Shown in pieces: positions 1 to 11,515 of a stretch of 64,000 nt of DNA. The translations under genes and the position numbers were made by a program. Where the stretch lies: the NCBI GenBank assembly GCA_026874595.1, contig CM049311.1:49231676-49295675 (forward strand), written 5' to 3'. Origin of the DNA: Sipunculus nudus (taxonomy: Eukaryota > Annelida > Sipuncula > Golfingiida > Sipunculidae). The notes beneath the pieces are model-generated. The model saw nothing but the letters and a program-made list of their open reading frames with translations. It was not told where the DNA came from and did no database searches. Every line of letters starts with the position of its first letter. Position 1 is the first letter of the stretch.

Positions 1-947
1 CTGTCAGCTTTATAATATCTATTGCCTTGGGTTAAGAAATGTATAAAGACCAAAGATGTGAAATATAATAACCTACCAAAGTTATATCATAATGATATAA
101 CAATGGCAAAAAAAAAAAAAATGTATTCAAATGACGCGACAGGAATCGGTTTAAATAGAAGAGGGAGTACTGGTGAGGTGCTTTCAGCATGTCCTAATGT
201 AAATGTGACTAACAGAACAGCAAAACAATCAGTATGTTTGTCACTTGGGAGTGTATAGAATAACAGAAAATATTATAATATTATATATGCTGTTTGATAC
301 AAAATGTTATACTTATCTTATGCAGATGTAATTGAAGTTAATTTATATTATTTCATTCTTTATCATTCAAAGTCGGTCTGACTAGTTCTACCAGAAAAGT
401 GGAATGTATGGAATGTATAAGAACGAATGCAGTGTGACCATTGTGCAAGATCTGTGGCGGATGAAACGCAGAATATATATATGGACTGGCCAAATAATAT
501 GCATATAACGTTATACAACATGATACCTTTCTATTCACTTGAAAAGTTTTACTTTCAAAGATTTAAGAGAATCACTCTTAATTACTAATCATAATGTAAA
601 GTTATAAAGACGATCGTAATTACTATAATAATATTCCCGAAATAGACAGGATATATCTACTTTCTGCTGTAAGTGCTAGCAGACTATTTTTGGCTATTAT
701 TTCCAAAGCCGAATATTTTTTTTCGTATTTCACAAAATGATTTGTATAACGTGAAATTTTTACTACAATGTAACCATATTGATGTTATTATTTTGTAAGA
801 TACGTTATTTATCGAAAGTTCAATTATAACATTTTGAATATGGAATCAAATTATGTAAGAATAAATTTCCGGGATGAAAAACAGGAACTGAAAAAAATGT
901 ATAACCTGCAGGGCAGGCTATTTCCGATTTTCATTATAATATTTGAG

Positions 948-950
<3 letters not shown>
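1..950. other. AT-rich noncoding stretch, no gene seen
   Basis: No splice-bounded coding exon, RNA gene or repeat family is recognisable here. Short open frames lack any recognisable domain and are not supported as genes. A 12-base A run lies near 109-120. Confidence 0.6.

Positions 951-1044
<94 letters not shown>
951..1044. repeat. (TA)n microsatellite, about 47 dinucleotides
   Basis: Uninterrupted alternating TA. It creates open frames on both strands that translate as Tyr-Ile repeats, which are artefacts. A perfect TA tract of this length can extrude as a cruciform and is probably length-polymorphic. Confidence 0.97.
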
Positions 1045-1045
<1 letters not shown>

Positions 1046-1129
1046 CAACAGCCTTAACCTTAGCGAGATTATCGTCAAATACGTGAAAATGAATATGGGG
1101 CAAATTTAAAGAATGTGTAAAATTTTTTT

Positions 1130-1505
1130 TGCATATTGGATATCACATGTTGATGAGTAGGACTTAGAAATTTGTTTACCAACTGGTGATCACCTGTTGA
1201 TTCATAAGGATTGGAATTTAGTTTACTTACTTGGGGTCACATGTTGATTGGGAGGGATCGGAAATTTGTTTACATGCTGGATATCACATGTTGATTGGTA
1301 CCGATTGGAATTTTGTGTACAAACTTGAAATCACATGTTGACGTGTTCGAATTGGAATTTTGTGTACGAACTCGATATCACATGTTGATTGGTACGGATT
1401 GGAATTAAGTTTACATACAGGAGATAACATGTTGATCAGTAGGGACTAAAATTTTGTTTACATACTGGAGATCACATGTTGATTAGTACGGACTGGAAAA
1501 TATTT
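1130..1505. repeat. Minisatellite of about 47-48 bp, 8 diverged units
   Basis: The phrase CACATGTTGAT (with variants) recurs near 1145, 1191, 1237, 1287, 1332, 1379, 1427 and 1466. Between copies lies a shared core of the type GGATTGGAATTTTGTTTACA. Units differ by substitutions and one-base indels, so this is an old array. It is not CRISPR-like because there is no unique spacer between units. Confidence 0.85.
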
Positions 1506-4192
1506 ATGTAAATGTAGCTTTATCAGAATCAATAAACAAAGTCATCTGACGAAATCTACCTTAATAATCATGAGATAAATGTTTAAACTTTATTACATCG
1601 ATATAATTGTATGTAAATATTGCACCAAAGTACCCTTTGTTACTATGCACTTTTGACACCCTTAACGAATCATGTCTGGTTGTTGAGTATTTCTATATTC
1701 TTGCAAGTGTTACTCTGTACCTGTTGGTATGAACCACAAGTGTGTCTCAGAGGACATTGAAAGGGTTAATGTACAATTGTAGTAAAAGGGTTAAAGGCGG
1801 GGCCTCACTCGATGTGGGGGATTGAAACTGTGATCCTTTTGCAATATACCTTGTGTTGTGATGTGAGATTTGCAAATCAGTGCACGTGTGTGGATGTTTC
1901 ATGTCAGGGTCAGTTTGGAATGGGGCGATCGTAAGGGAAACCTGGTATAGACGGACAACCGGACCGTGTTAAGGGTAAAGGTTCTGCCGTCTCTTAATTA
2001 CCATGAAGCATTGTAAACGAGAAAATTGTTGTACGAACAATGGAACAAAAATACGACAAAAATTAACTTGTTGAGACTATATACAAAATGTGCCAATTCT
2101 TAGAAAGGATTCTATATATCTTTGATGAAATATTTACTGGTCTAGAATGAATACATAAAATTGTGCCAACTTACTGAAAGTATAAATAAACGTGCTTTCA
2201 GTTCTTGAAATGCTTCATATTAACAACACGACATTTAGTCCGTTGTGAGTGATGCCTTTATTTGAATCTATCGAGACAATATCATTAATCTTCATTACCG
2301 AGGACATTTAGCTTTAAAAAAATCTTTAAAAAAATAAGAAACAGCAATCACTATTCCGTAGAACAACTCTCAGCAATACTCAAAGACTTCAAAGATTATC
2401 CAGTAAAAGGGACCGTAATTTGTTACTCAAACAGTAAAATGGGTCTGTAATGTCGTTTCGTCCTCCTCTATTCACCTTTAATTTCTTGGAGACATTAATC
2501 AGGGTTAAAATAATACACATGGCAAAAAAGACTTCATATGTGTCGAGTTTGTATTTAACTTATAACTGCCCATTCCATGGACATAACATATTATACTGTC
2601 AATGTTTTCAGTTTAAAGAATATCTTCTTAAAATAACTCAATATCTAAAGCAGTGGAATATGTGTTTAGATTTCTTTGCTTGTATTTGGTTGCAGTTTTT
2701 TTCAATCGAGCATCTTTAATAGTACAAAGCATTGTGTTATTGATATAGGTTTGTACAGATTTGTACTTTGTAATCAGAAATAAAGACGCCGCAAACGGCA
2801 TTTTGAGTGCAATACTTAGGAATAAATTCTGAAAAATGCAAATGAACCCTCTGTATGAATGTAATTCTCACGTTTGTCATATGTAAGTGGTATATAAAGT
2901 CTTGGACTCAATCCCTGGTTCAAGAATTATTTTGAATTTGTACGTTTAAAATTTTTGGACAGAAATGTAAATATTTTATTTAAGATTATACATTTTTCAG
3001 CATATACTGTTCTTAATATATTCTTTTTGTTTAAACAAAAAAAAAACAAAAAAAAAGACAACAGAATAACGTTAAGCATGACGGTCATTTTGTTTGAAGC
3101 CAGGAATGCGCATGCGCACACGCCTTTCATTTCATGTTACACTATACCGTCAGCTCGATAATTTAATTTGTTGACAAGGACTTCTTGGTTGTAGAGATGC
3201 CTCGAATGCAGAATGAATTCAGTAAAAGTGTTACATGGAAGCAGCTTATGCTGTGCAACAAAATAGTAACCATGGATGAATCATTAAATAAAGGTTAAAG
3301 ATCCCATAAATCACAATACCTACTTTATAAAGTTTTCACCTTAGGACTCTACAATGACATTTAGTTGTTATTGGTTCTTCCACTGACTGTATCATAAGCT
3401 GGCTAACAGACTTTCCACACAGGTTTACAAACGTTGTAATCCTTAAGTAATACTTACAGATACACATGAATACTTACAGATATATGTACACATAAAGATC
3501 ATTTACTATGGAATGTAAGGAAATTTCTCCATACATACCTTTTCTTCATGAGATATATGGACAATTATGAATGCAGCATTTTACAATATATGTTGTTTAT
3601 GACAATCAAGTTCCGATGTGGAATATATATTATGGTTATACCATGCCAGTGTTGCATATATGAGCATGTTTATTATCAAGAATTACATTTAAATGAAAGA
3701 GAGATATCTTACATTCCTTATATCCCAAATTTTGCTAAGCCAGTGTCTCTATTATAATCTTATATATGCGGGTTCTATTTTGCATTGCGTGTACCTCGCA
3801 TATGCAGATTCATGTGATTAGCAATATACTTATATAATCTTAAGCTTGTAATACTCATCACCAGGAACATATATAGGTAACATTAATGTTTTTGCAGATG
3901 TTCTTGTTTTCAACGAATATGACTGGTTTTAATCAGGTAACTGGTTGTACATCTAACACATGCGGAGTGCGGCAACTAGCAACGTTAACTGTTATTAATT
4001 GTAATACTTCTTTTGGTAATCAGTGCCCTTCTGTGGTCATTCAGCGTAACTGAGGATAAGATGTTCGAACATATAAAAAATCTTCTGTATATAACATTCG
4101 GAACACCTCCGCCAGTCTGGTCTCCATGTATTTATAACCCAATAAGAAACCGAAATATATGACATCGGTCAACGGAAACCCATCGGGTTATC
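1506..4192. other. Unique AT-rich noncoding stretch
   Basis: No coding exon or recognisable repeat was found. The longest open frames (2450-2719 and around 2930-3160 on both strands) show no recognisable domain. A-rich runs near 3038-3057 could be degraded retroposon tails, but no element body was identified. Confidence 0.5.
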
Positions 4193-4217
4193 GGGGGGGG
4201 GGGGGGGGGGGGGGGGG
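4193..4217 (+). repeat. Poly-G tract (25 G)
   Basis: Uninterrupted run of G. It is able to form G-quadruplexes and is prone to sequencing or assembly length error. Confidence 0.97.
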
Positions 4218-4279
4218 CTAATACTGGGATGGCAGTTTATGGGTATTATTCTTAAATTATGCATTTGATTTGTAAATTT

Positions 4280-4303
4280 AATATATATATATATATATAT
4301 ATA
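4280..4303. repeat. Short (AT)n microsatellite
   Basis: Alternating AT of about 12 units, about 60 bases after the first poly-G tract. Confidence 0.9.
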
Positions 4304-4531
4304 AACAAATTTTTTATGTAATATATTTTTGGGCCTAAGAAAGTTATAATTGTTTATTCTATTAAAGTAATGACAAGTACATGGAGGAGATTATGAGAGG
4401 GGAATAAGAAAGAAATGAACTTTGCATAACTTAATAATCTGATTGCTAATTAATAAAAAAATATGAAAAAATAATAACTTATCAAGAATAAATAAGAAAA
4501 GAAATAATGAGATAAAATGAGAGATGTTACC

Positions 4532-4549
4532 GGGGGGGGGGGGGGGGGG
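4532..4549 (+). repeat. Poly-G tract (18 G)
   Basis: Second pure G run within 350 bases of the first. It is followed by TGGACTGGATCCGCCACTGA. A related 'GTGGATCC' phrase is found in the repeat at 50.3-50.5 kb, so this may be the end of a dispersed repeat. Confidence 0.93.
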
Positions 4550-5269
4550 TGGACTGGATCCGCCACTGACAGCTTTATACTGTTGAATACCAATCGTGGC
4601 TATTCAGGTAAAATAGTTTCTACTTTGACCATCAGGCGGCGCTGATAAGTGATTGTTGTATTATCCTAAAGAGTTATTAAACTCTGGCTTAACTACATTA
4701 GTTAACTTAAATTTTCCTGGAGATGTCACGGTTTTCATCCAACTTTGGGGACGGTGTGCACATCCAGTGACCCTGTACACGGAGTCCTGTATGCACGTTA
4801 GTTTGTGCACAGTGGTATTTCATAGAATTTTGTCACATTTACTTTTTTTAAATTAAAGATTATATTTTACCTTGTATCTTGGTGTTTGCCTTATTTTACA
4901 CTTTCACAAAGCATGAATCCTCCCCGAAGCTTTCAGAATAAATCACACGCATACACACATGTCAATAAAATATTTGACATTAAATATACAATATATTTAT
5001 AAGGAAGGGTTGCATCGTTATTTCTCCCGGCCAGTCAATAACAGAAACATCTGGATTCGGGACAAAATGTTAGCATAACGCGTAATTTGTTTGGACTGTG
5101 ATCCTATAGTAGTACTGAATCATAGAAACTTGTCTTTACGACAGAAATTCACCCAATAATAAACTCCTTAATTTAGCAGTCCGTGGCAAATTCAACCTAC
5201 GATGTTAATTTACCTGACCTCTTGCTAGTAAGCATTCGCTTTCGGTTTCTGGCCTTTTGCTAGATTCGG

Positions 5270-5350
5270 TGTAATCAGACCACCGAGTGGTCGCGAATTT
5301 AAAAATCGGGAGCTCGATGCACCATTCGATACCTCGTTGGTCTGATTACA
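5270..5350. repeat. Inverted repeat / small foldback
   Basis: The arm TGTAATCAGACCACCGAG (5270-5287) pairs with CTCGTTGGTCTGATTACA (5333-5350) with one mismatch. The intervening 45 bases contain weaker self-complementarity, and some pairing extends outward toward about 5240 and 5380. It resembles a short foldback MITE. No target-site duplication could be assigned. Confidence 0.75.
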
Positions 5351-5629
5351 ATGCTTTGCTCTGTGCCAGCCCTGGTGGAGGAACCCGGAGAATCTTGGTA
5401 TACAAAACAAAGGAGATTTAAAACGAGAGTGTAACTATACATATGCTGAAAACGTCCGTCTATGTAACTCTATTCCTGGTCGGCACAAAACGTTTCTACA
5501 AGACCGGCTTTTCTTTTAAAATGTCACTGACAGATTTGACATGTTAATAATTTCACCGCCATCAACTGAGGGGGATTTCCTATGCTTATATGGCAACTAT
5601 TAAATGAAAATAACATTTAGAAACGAGAC

Positions 5630-5755
5630 CAATCGTATGGAAAGGAGACAAACACAGCGCTTACGCCACCTGGTGGTGGTACAGCATAACTTCACAAATC
5701 AAGGGTTTTCAAGCTTCTCTTGGTGTTTCTTCTTTCATGTTTCTTCTCAAAATCT
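5630..5755. repeat. Dispersed repeat copy 1 (pairs with 6161-6280)
   Basis: Shares an ordered series of phrases with the second copy: ACAAACA-CAGCGCT, CCACCTGGTGG, AACTTCACAAATCAAGG and CTTCTTTCATGTTTCTTCTC. The two copies are in direct orientation and separated by about 400 bases, which contain the 5.9-kb microsatellite. Similarity is patchy, indicating an old duplication or two members of one family. Confidence 0.75.
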
Positions 5756-5881
5756 TCATGATTTTACCACCACTTCATCGTGACATATGAGGAAAAGACT
5801 TGTATTAGAATTTCGTATTCTTCTGTCACAGATAAATCTCACGTCCATGAGTGATAGTTTTTAATATCTTTTTGTAATTTA

Positions 5882-5907
5882 GATATATATATTATATTAT
5901 ATTATAT

Positions 5908-5957
<50 letters not shown>

Positions 5958-5961
5958 GAGA
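5882..5961. repeat. Compound microsatellite (ATATT)n-(TA)n-(GA)n
   Basis: An ATATT/ATTAT tract passes into TA repeats, then into AG repeats. It is typical of an evolving compound microsatellite and has no coding content. Confidence 0.95.
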
Positions 5962-6160
5962 GCCGATTGTAAAGTAGTTTAAATGAAAAGAGTTTAAATG
6001 AAAAAGAACCCATTTACATTTCAAATACCAGGTATATTGAGTTTACATGAAATACCGTGTAGTCTCCTCAAACTATTACGGTATCTTTCAATATTTCGTT
6101 CGAAAACTGTTTGCTTAAACCTGTATACAATTGGAAATATAACTTGGCCCGGGCGCGATC

Positions 6161-6280
6161 AATGACGAAAAACAAACAGCGCTCACACCACCTGGTGGCC
6201 GTAAACATCAACTTCACAAATCAAGGTTTTTCATGCTTTTCCGGGCGCTTCTTCTTTCATGTTTCTTCTCTTTATTTATA
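6161..6280. repeat. Dispersed repeat copy 2 (pairs with 5630-5755)
   Basis: Second direct copy of the repeat described at 5630. It keeps the CCACCTGGTGG palindrome and the CTTCTTTCATGTTTCTTCTC phrase. Confidence 0.75.
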
Positions 6281-7563
6281 ATTGTCGCGTGTGCTAGACT
6301 AAGATCTTGCTTTTGGTCACGCGGTCTTGTTATTGTAAACAGACAAAGGTGCACTAGTAAACAGACAAAGGTGCACTGTGTTTACTCACACACAGAACTA
6401 TAATAATGTATAAAACTGGTAAACAAGATATTAAGCCCGTGTCGGCATGGATTTTCTGAACAACTTTCGTATTCAGCCAAAATGAGTTAATAACCTGAGA
6501 CAATATATATATTATTACAAAAGAATATGAACCTTGAGTGTCAATATAGAGGTGTGTGCAATACAGAGATGCCCGTTAGGAGAGGCTCCTGATTCATGAT
6601 TTATGAAACGAAGTGCTTGATCCCATCAATTGAACTTCATGCCGTTTACAGTAGGACGATTGACACTGCGCGTTATGTCATAAATCTATAGTTCTTATAC
6701 AGATCAATTTTGGAATAAAAGAAACCTACCCCACATATATCCATTCTCAATTACTTAAAATCAGGCTATTTGGTAGCTGTACTTTTGTTCAAACCCTGCC
6801 TTCCCCATAAGGTAGTTTCAATTTGGCAAAGGTAATATTTTTAGCGAACCTGTGAGCTTATGCGATGGTGCGGCGTCGTCCGTCGTGCGTCGTGCGTCGT
6901 CTGTACGTTAACGGATTTGGTTTATTTTTTTTCTAACTGCATTTTCTTAGATTTTATAGGGAAAAAGCTAAAAAAAGCTTTAAAAATCTTCTTCTCCGAA
7001 ACTGACCAGCCAAATTGTCCAATATATCACAGAAATGATCCCTGGAACATTCTCTCTCAAGTTTTATCGAATGGTTCCAGTTCGGAGATTTTTGACCGAG
7101 TTACAGGAGGTTGAACCTAGTCATCTGTCCAAAAAAAAAAGCACACTAAAATTAAAATCTCAGAAACGGCTAGAGCTATAATCACCAAATTTTATACCAA
7201 TGTTTTTCACATATGTCATATCTGAAATTGAGGTATTGGTGGCGCCACCTACATTGATCTGCTTTTTACAAGCGAAAATGTAACTTTAAACTCTTCTAGC
7301 TTATACACTGATTTATGATGAAACTGTTAAGCTGATTGGTTTAAACTTTACAAGAATTTTTCTATGGTAGGGTTCTGCCAGTTTATAAGAATAGATTGGG
7401 TAAATACAGCTTTAAAAAAGCATTGTAGTCAATTGAAAAAGGCTTTCTGTGTTTGAAAACAGATTTGACATCATGCTGAGTTTCAGCAGCCAGTCAAGAG
7501 GTCCCTCAGTACAACCAGGTGGGGTCCAGACACCACCATGGCAACTGACCTGGCTCTGGCGGG

Positions 7564-7618
7564 CGTCTAGACAATGTGTCTAGACGTCTAGACACAGCGT
7601 CTAGACGTCTAGACACAA
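7564..7618. repeat. Short tandem array of the palindrome GTCTAGAC
   Basis: The phrases GTCTAGACAATG, GTCTAGACGTCTAGACA and GCGTCTAGACGTCTAGACA alternate here. The array is almost entirely self-complementary, built from TCTAGA and GACGTC palindromes. On the minus strand it reads as a repeated Ser-Arg-Arg-Leu-Asp peptide, which I regard as incidental. Confidence 0.8.
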
Positions 7619-8029
7619 TATCTAATCGCAGAATTCCCAGATTATTGGAACTATATCTTTCAGCTGTTTGAAAAAACGTGGTTTGCATTTTTAGCAAATC
7701 TGTGAGCTTATGCAATGGTGTGGCATCGTCCGTCTTCCGTCGTCCGTCGTGCGTCATAGCTATCTCAAAAAGGGCAGGAGCTAGCATCACCAATTTTTTT
7801 GCAAAAGATTTGTCATCATTAAAAAAATTATCGGATTTTTAGCGAACCTGTGAGCTTATGAAATGTTGCTACATCTTTCATCGTTCATCGTGCGTCAGTG
7901 CGTTGTGCGTCGTCTCTAGTTAACCATACCTATCTCAAAAATGGCAGGAGCTAGCGTCACCAAATTTTTTGCAAATAACCAGTCATCAGTCATCATTTGT
8001 TTATTTTTTCTTCTAACAACATTTTCTTA

Positions 8030-9300
8030 GATTTTTGCACAGCGTCAAACTGTTCATCTGCCTTGGGATAAAAACACTCATATCTCTGCATTGGTTGGAC
8101 TTATCGACCTGAAATTTTGCATGTGTATATATCTTGGACAGCTTTCTTGATTTTATGACAGGTGGCGCCACCTACATCACGTTTAAGCTGCAGACATCAA
8201 AGCTCATATCTCGGGAACCGTTTGACCAGTTGGGCAAAAATTGTGCATGTGTATAGATCTCCCACAGCTCTTTATCATACGCAAAACTGGTGGTGCAACC
8301 TGCAACCATTTTTGCACAGCGTCCGATTGTTCATCTGTCTTGGGATGAAATCACTCATATCTCGGCAGTGGTTTGACTTATCCACCTGAAATTGTGCAGG
8401 TTTATACATCCTTGACAGCTTTCTTGATTTTATGGCAGGTGGCGCCACCTACATTCAAATTACCGCTGCAGACATCCAAGCTCATATCTCTGGAACCATT
8501 TGACCGATTGGACAAATATTTTGCATGTTTATAGATCTCACATAGCTCTTTATCATACGCAAAACTGGTGGCGCCACCTGCGATCATTTTTGCACAGTGT
8601 CCGTCTGTTTGTTTACGTGGGATAAAATCACTCATATCTCGGCAGTGGTTTGACATATCTGCTTAAAATTGCAGGATTATACATCTTGGATAGCTTTCTC
8701 GATTTTGTGGCAGGTGGCGCAACCTACATTTATGAATACGCTGCAAACATTCAGGCTTATATCTCAGGACTGGTTGGACATATTCCCCTGAAATTTTGCA
8801 TGTTTATAGATCTAACATAGCTCTTAATCATACACAAAATTGGTGGCGCCACCTGCCACCATTTTTGCACAGTGTCCGTCTGTTTGTCTGCCGTGGGCTA
8901 AAATCACTCATATCTCAGTAGTGGTTTGACTTGTCTGCCTAAAATTTTACATGTTTATTCATCTTGGATAGCTTTCTCGATTTTGTGGCAGGTGGCGCCA
9001 CCGACATTTATGTATACGCTGCAGACATTCAGGCTTTTATTTCAGGACTGGTTAGACAAATTCCCCCTGAAACTTTGCATGTGTATAGATCTCACATAGC
9101 TCTTAATCATACACAAAACTGGTGGCGCCACCTGCCACCATTTTTGCATAGCGTCCGTCTGTTTGTCTGCCGTGGGCTAAAATCACTCATATCTCAGCAG
9201 TGGTTTGACTTGTCTGCCTAAAATTTTGCATGTTTATACATCTTGGACAGCTTTCTGGATTTTGTGGTAGGTGGCACAACCGACATACACATTTCGGCAG
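8030..9300 (+). repeat. Tandem array of about 277-bp units, 4-5 copies
   Basis: The phrase GGCAGGTGGCGCCACCTACAT (with variants) recurs at about 8159, 8433, 8709, 8987 and 9267. A second phrase, AACTGGTGGCGCCACCTGC, recurs about 125 bases later at roughly 8288, 8566, 8841 and 9118. Each unit therefore carries two near-palindromic GGTGGCGCCACC cores plus TCTCATATCTCGGCAGTGG and TTTTGCACAGCGTCC phrases. Units are clearly diverged. Confidence 0.9.
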
Positions 9301-10004
9301 CAGTCTTCTAGGCTATTATGCAACACACCTCACTCTATTTCCCCATGCCACTCAATCCATGCCTCACTTCATCCGTCCCACTCTAATTTTGGCGGATACA
9401 AGTGGTCACTTGTTGACTACCCGTATTCTAGTTTTTGTGTTGTGTGCACCCATGCAAGAATTTCAGCAGTGATGTTTGTTTAATTGTTTCTTGTTCTAAA
9501 TGTTTAGTACTTGCATTGTTCATATACATGTTACACATGTTCTTGAAAAGTAATGGTCCAGCATTGAAGCACTATACTTGGTGTAATCTCATTGCACAGG
9601 TTCGCATTAGGCCTGTAGGCCTTGTTTTCTTATTAATAATATTATGACAGGCTCACGATTATTACATCATATGCTGCTAACAGAATTTAATTACCTATTT
9701 ATTACCTAAAATGAAAGATCTGTATATGACTGGCTGACAACAATTTGATAAATTTTACTTCCTTGAAATATTTCAGAAAACCTAGACACAAAAAAACAAT
9801 GATAAATTGAATAGCATTTTAATTTTTAGTAAATGGTTTTTCTTTCCCTGTTTTCTTTTCAATGGTGTTCTGACGGTTGGCCAGGAGGTTGAGATATTGT
9901 GTAGTTATGGTGAGAACACGCATTATTTACATATATATATTACTTATACATCTATCAGTTGGCCTTTTGTGTAATCTGTGAATCAGATCCATAAGTTTAA
10001 TTAT
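9301..10004. other. Noncoding stretch, nothing identified
   Basis: The open frames here have no recognisable domain and overlap the decaying end of the 277-bp array. Confidence 0.5.
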
Positions 10005-10088
10005 GTCGTACGTACGAGATAATACGTCGTACGTACGAGATAATATGTCGCACATACGAGATAATATGTCGTACGTATGAGATAAATA
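10005..10088. repeat. 21-bp tandem repeat, 4 copies
   Basis: Units of GTCGTACGTACGAGATAATAC start at 10005, 10026, 10047 and 10068. The third and fourth carry a few substitutions. Each unit contains the self-complementary core CGTACGTACG. Confidence 0.92.
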
Positions 10089-10805
10089 ATTTATTTTTTA
10101 TTTTACCTGGTGGCAGCAATTCCCCCTTTGTAATTCCAGGCATCAAACAATTTAAAAAATAAGGCCAACCAGTAGGTTATTCCCCTGTAACAGATACATA
10201 CAAGTAAACGTGTCTTCTAAAGATTATACGTGGCATGTAATAACCGACTATTAGTAGTCACACCAGAGTATTAGCTAATTAATCATATCAATGATCCCAG
10301 TAGACCATCAAATTCAGATAATGTCTTTAAATCGGACATATATTACATGCTTTTCTCCTGTAACTTTGGGCAAGATTGGCGAATCAGTTCTTCACAAATA
10401 TGACTATGAGATTTATTTGAGAGAAAATATATTCAAAAACACACCAAAGTCTCAGTTTTAGTTTGCATGGATTCCCTTCAATTGTGCTAAAATCTTAGAT
10501 AGCCTTATCCATTTTACTCGTTTCCCCCATTTATGGTAAAATTCGTGTTGAGTTTAGGCGGACACATATCAGTGATATCAGCACATTCTGAAAAATATAA
10601 CCATACGTTGGGAATGGTAGCCCATAATATAATGTCACATGGCATTCTTGTGATGACCTATTTATCACTTGTTTTTAATAACGCTAAAATAATATTTTCA
10701 GAAACTTCTGTTTCTTTTTGGACCTTGTTTCGGAGACAAAGTGGTGGTAACTGAGAGACATCTAGTGGGAAATGAGACAAGCATTACGCACAACATCTAT
10801 TCCTC
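10089..10805. other. Noncoding stretch, nothing identified
   Basis: AT-rich and without a recognisable exon or repeat. The 73-codon frame at 10533-10754 has no domain I recognise. Confidence 0.45.
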
Positions 10806-11515
10806 GTCCTACCGCCAGAGGTCCCTCCTGCTCAAAACAAACCCCTTCCTGGTTGGCACTGTGTTACGGCCGGGACCACTTGTCTCAACTGTCAAACTTT
10901 AAAATTAAAATTTGTTACATTTTAAGGAAGCACTCCTGTGTACGTTTTACATTCGTATGCTTGCAAAATAATTCTTATTCTATGAAGGCCTTACCACAAA
11001 AACACCCATGTTTATGTAATTTGCCTTGAAACAATACTTATCCAACATATATATCATTTATCACTATATTTATACATACACCTTCTGTGTACTGAGACGC
11101 ATTGTGAGAGTCAGATTTTGACGCCCATAAACCCTAAACAGCCGTTGTGAATCCGATTCTGCGCTGTGTGTCTAATTCTCAAAATTGGATAGACAAACAG
11201 CAAAGACGATTGAGGACTTATAAGAGTACGACGCTGCTGTTTAGCGATTATTTGGGTCAAAATTTTACCCCCATAATGCCCTTGGACTTCTAAATAGTCC
11301 AGCGGCGTAGGTATTTAAGTAGTGAAGAGGACACTATGTTAGTATGTATTCCGTCAAGGTGTGTTGTGCACATGTGGAATGTTAACAGGTGTCTCCTTGA
11401 AATGTAACATATTTTTATCTTGAAGTTTGACAGTTGAGACAAGTACAGTCCCGGCCGTCCCACAGTGCCCAGGCAGAAGAGATTCGAGTAGAAACGACCC
11501 TGGTGGAAGGATGCT
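10806..11515. mobile_element. Large imperfect foldback element
   Basis: The left arm (about 10806-10945: CCAGAGGTCC, CTGGTTGGCACTGTG, CTTGTCTCAACTGTCAAACTT, AAGGAAGCAC) is matched in reverse complement by the right arm (about 11385-11515: GTGTCTCCTTGAAATG, AAGTTTGACAGTTGAGACAAG, CACAGTGCCCAGG, GACCCTGGTGG). The arms flank a separate palindrome at 11113-11275. The left-arm sequence recurs as single direct copies near 20045-20290 and 28930-29190 inside the duplicated blocks. Reading frames across the right arm on both strands are products of this repeat. I see no transposase. Confidence 0.75.
11113..11275. repeat. Imperfect palindrome nested in the foldback
   Basis: Sequence from TTTTGACGCCCATAAACCCTA inward (11115-11190) pairs approximately with the reverse complement of 11200-11275 (GCTGTTTAGCGATTATTTGG, GTCAAAATTTTAC). 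The centre lies near CTCAAAATTGG at about 11190. It looks like a small palindromic MITE. Confidence 0.65.

Larger units (their letters stand above)
6840..9300 (+). mobile_element. Composite tandem-core repeat region, probable non-autonomous element(s)
   Basis: A leader of the form TTTTTAGCGAACCTGTGAGCTTATG followed by GTCGTCCGTCGTGCGTC-type runs occurs three times, near 6838-6905, 7688-7760 and 7838-7915. After the third leader the sequence passes into an array of about 277-bp units (8030-9300). A fixed end, a CGTCC-rich stretch and a tandem core resemble the Pearl/HINE class of bivalve non-autonomous elements. The other end was not identified with confidence. A reverse-complement match to the leader (ATAAGCTCACAGGTTTT) is present near 12821-12837 and could be an unrelated family member. 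I infer nested insertions. Open frames inside translate repeat units and are not genes. Confidence 0.6.

Noticed and set aside
834-1109. Overlapping open frames on both strands rich in Tyr-Ile repeats
   Set aside because: They are translations of the (TA)n microsatellite. The same applies at 39835-40032, 49537-49824, 62144-62401 and 63374-63778.
7506-7793. 95-codon minus-strand frame with Ser-Arg-Arg-Leu-Asp repeats
   Set aside because: It is generated by the GTCTAGAC palindrome array and lies inside a repeat region.
8162-9472. Several 70-85 codon frames
   Set aside because: They are the same 277-bp unit read in the same register in successive copies and differ as the units diverge. No constraint was visible.
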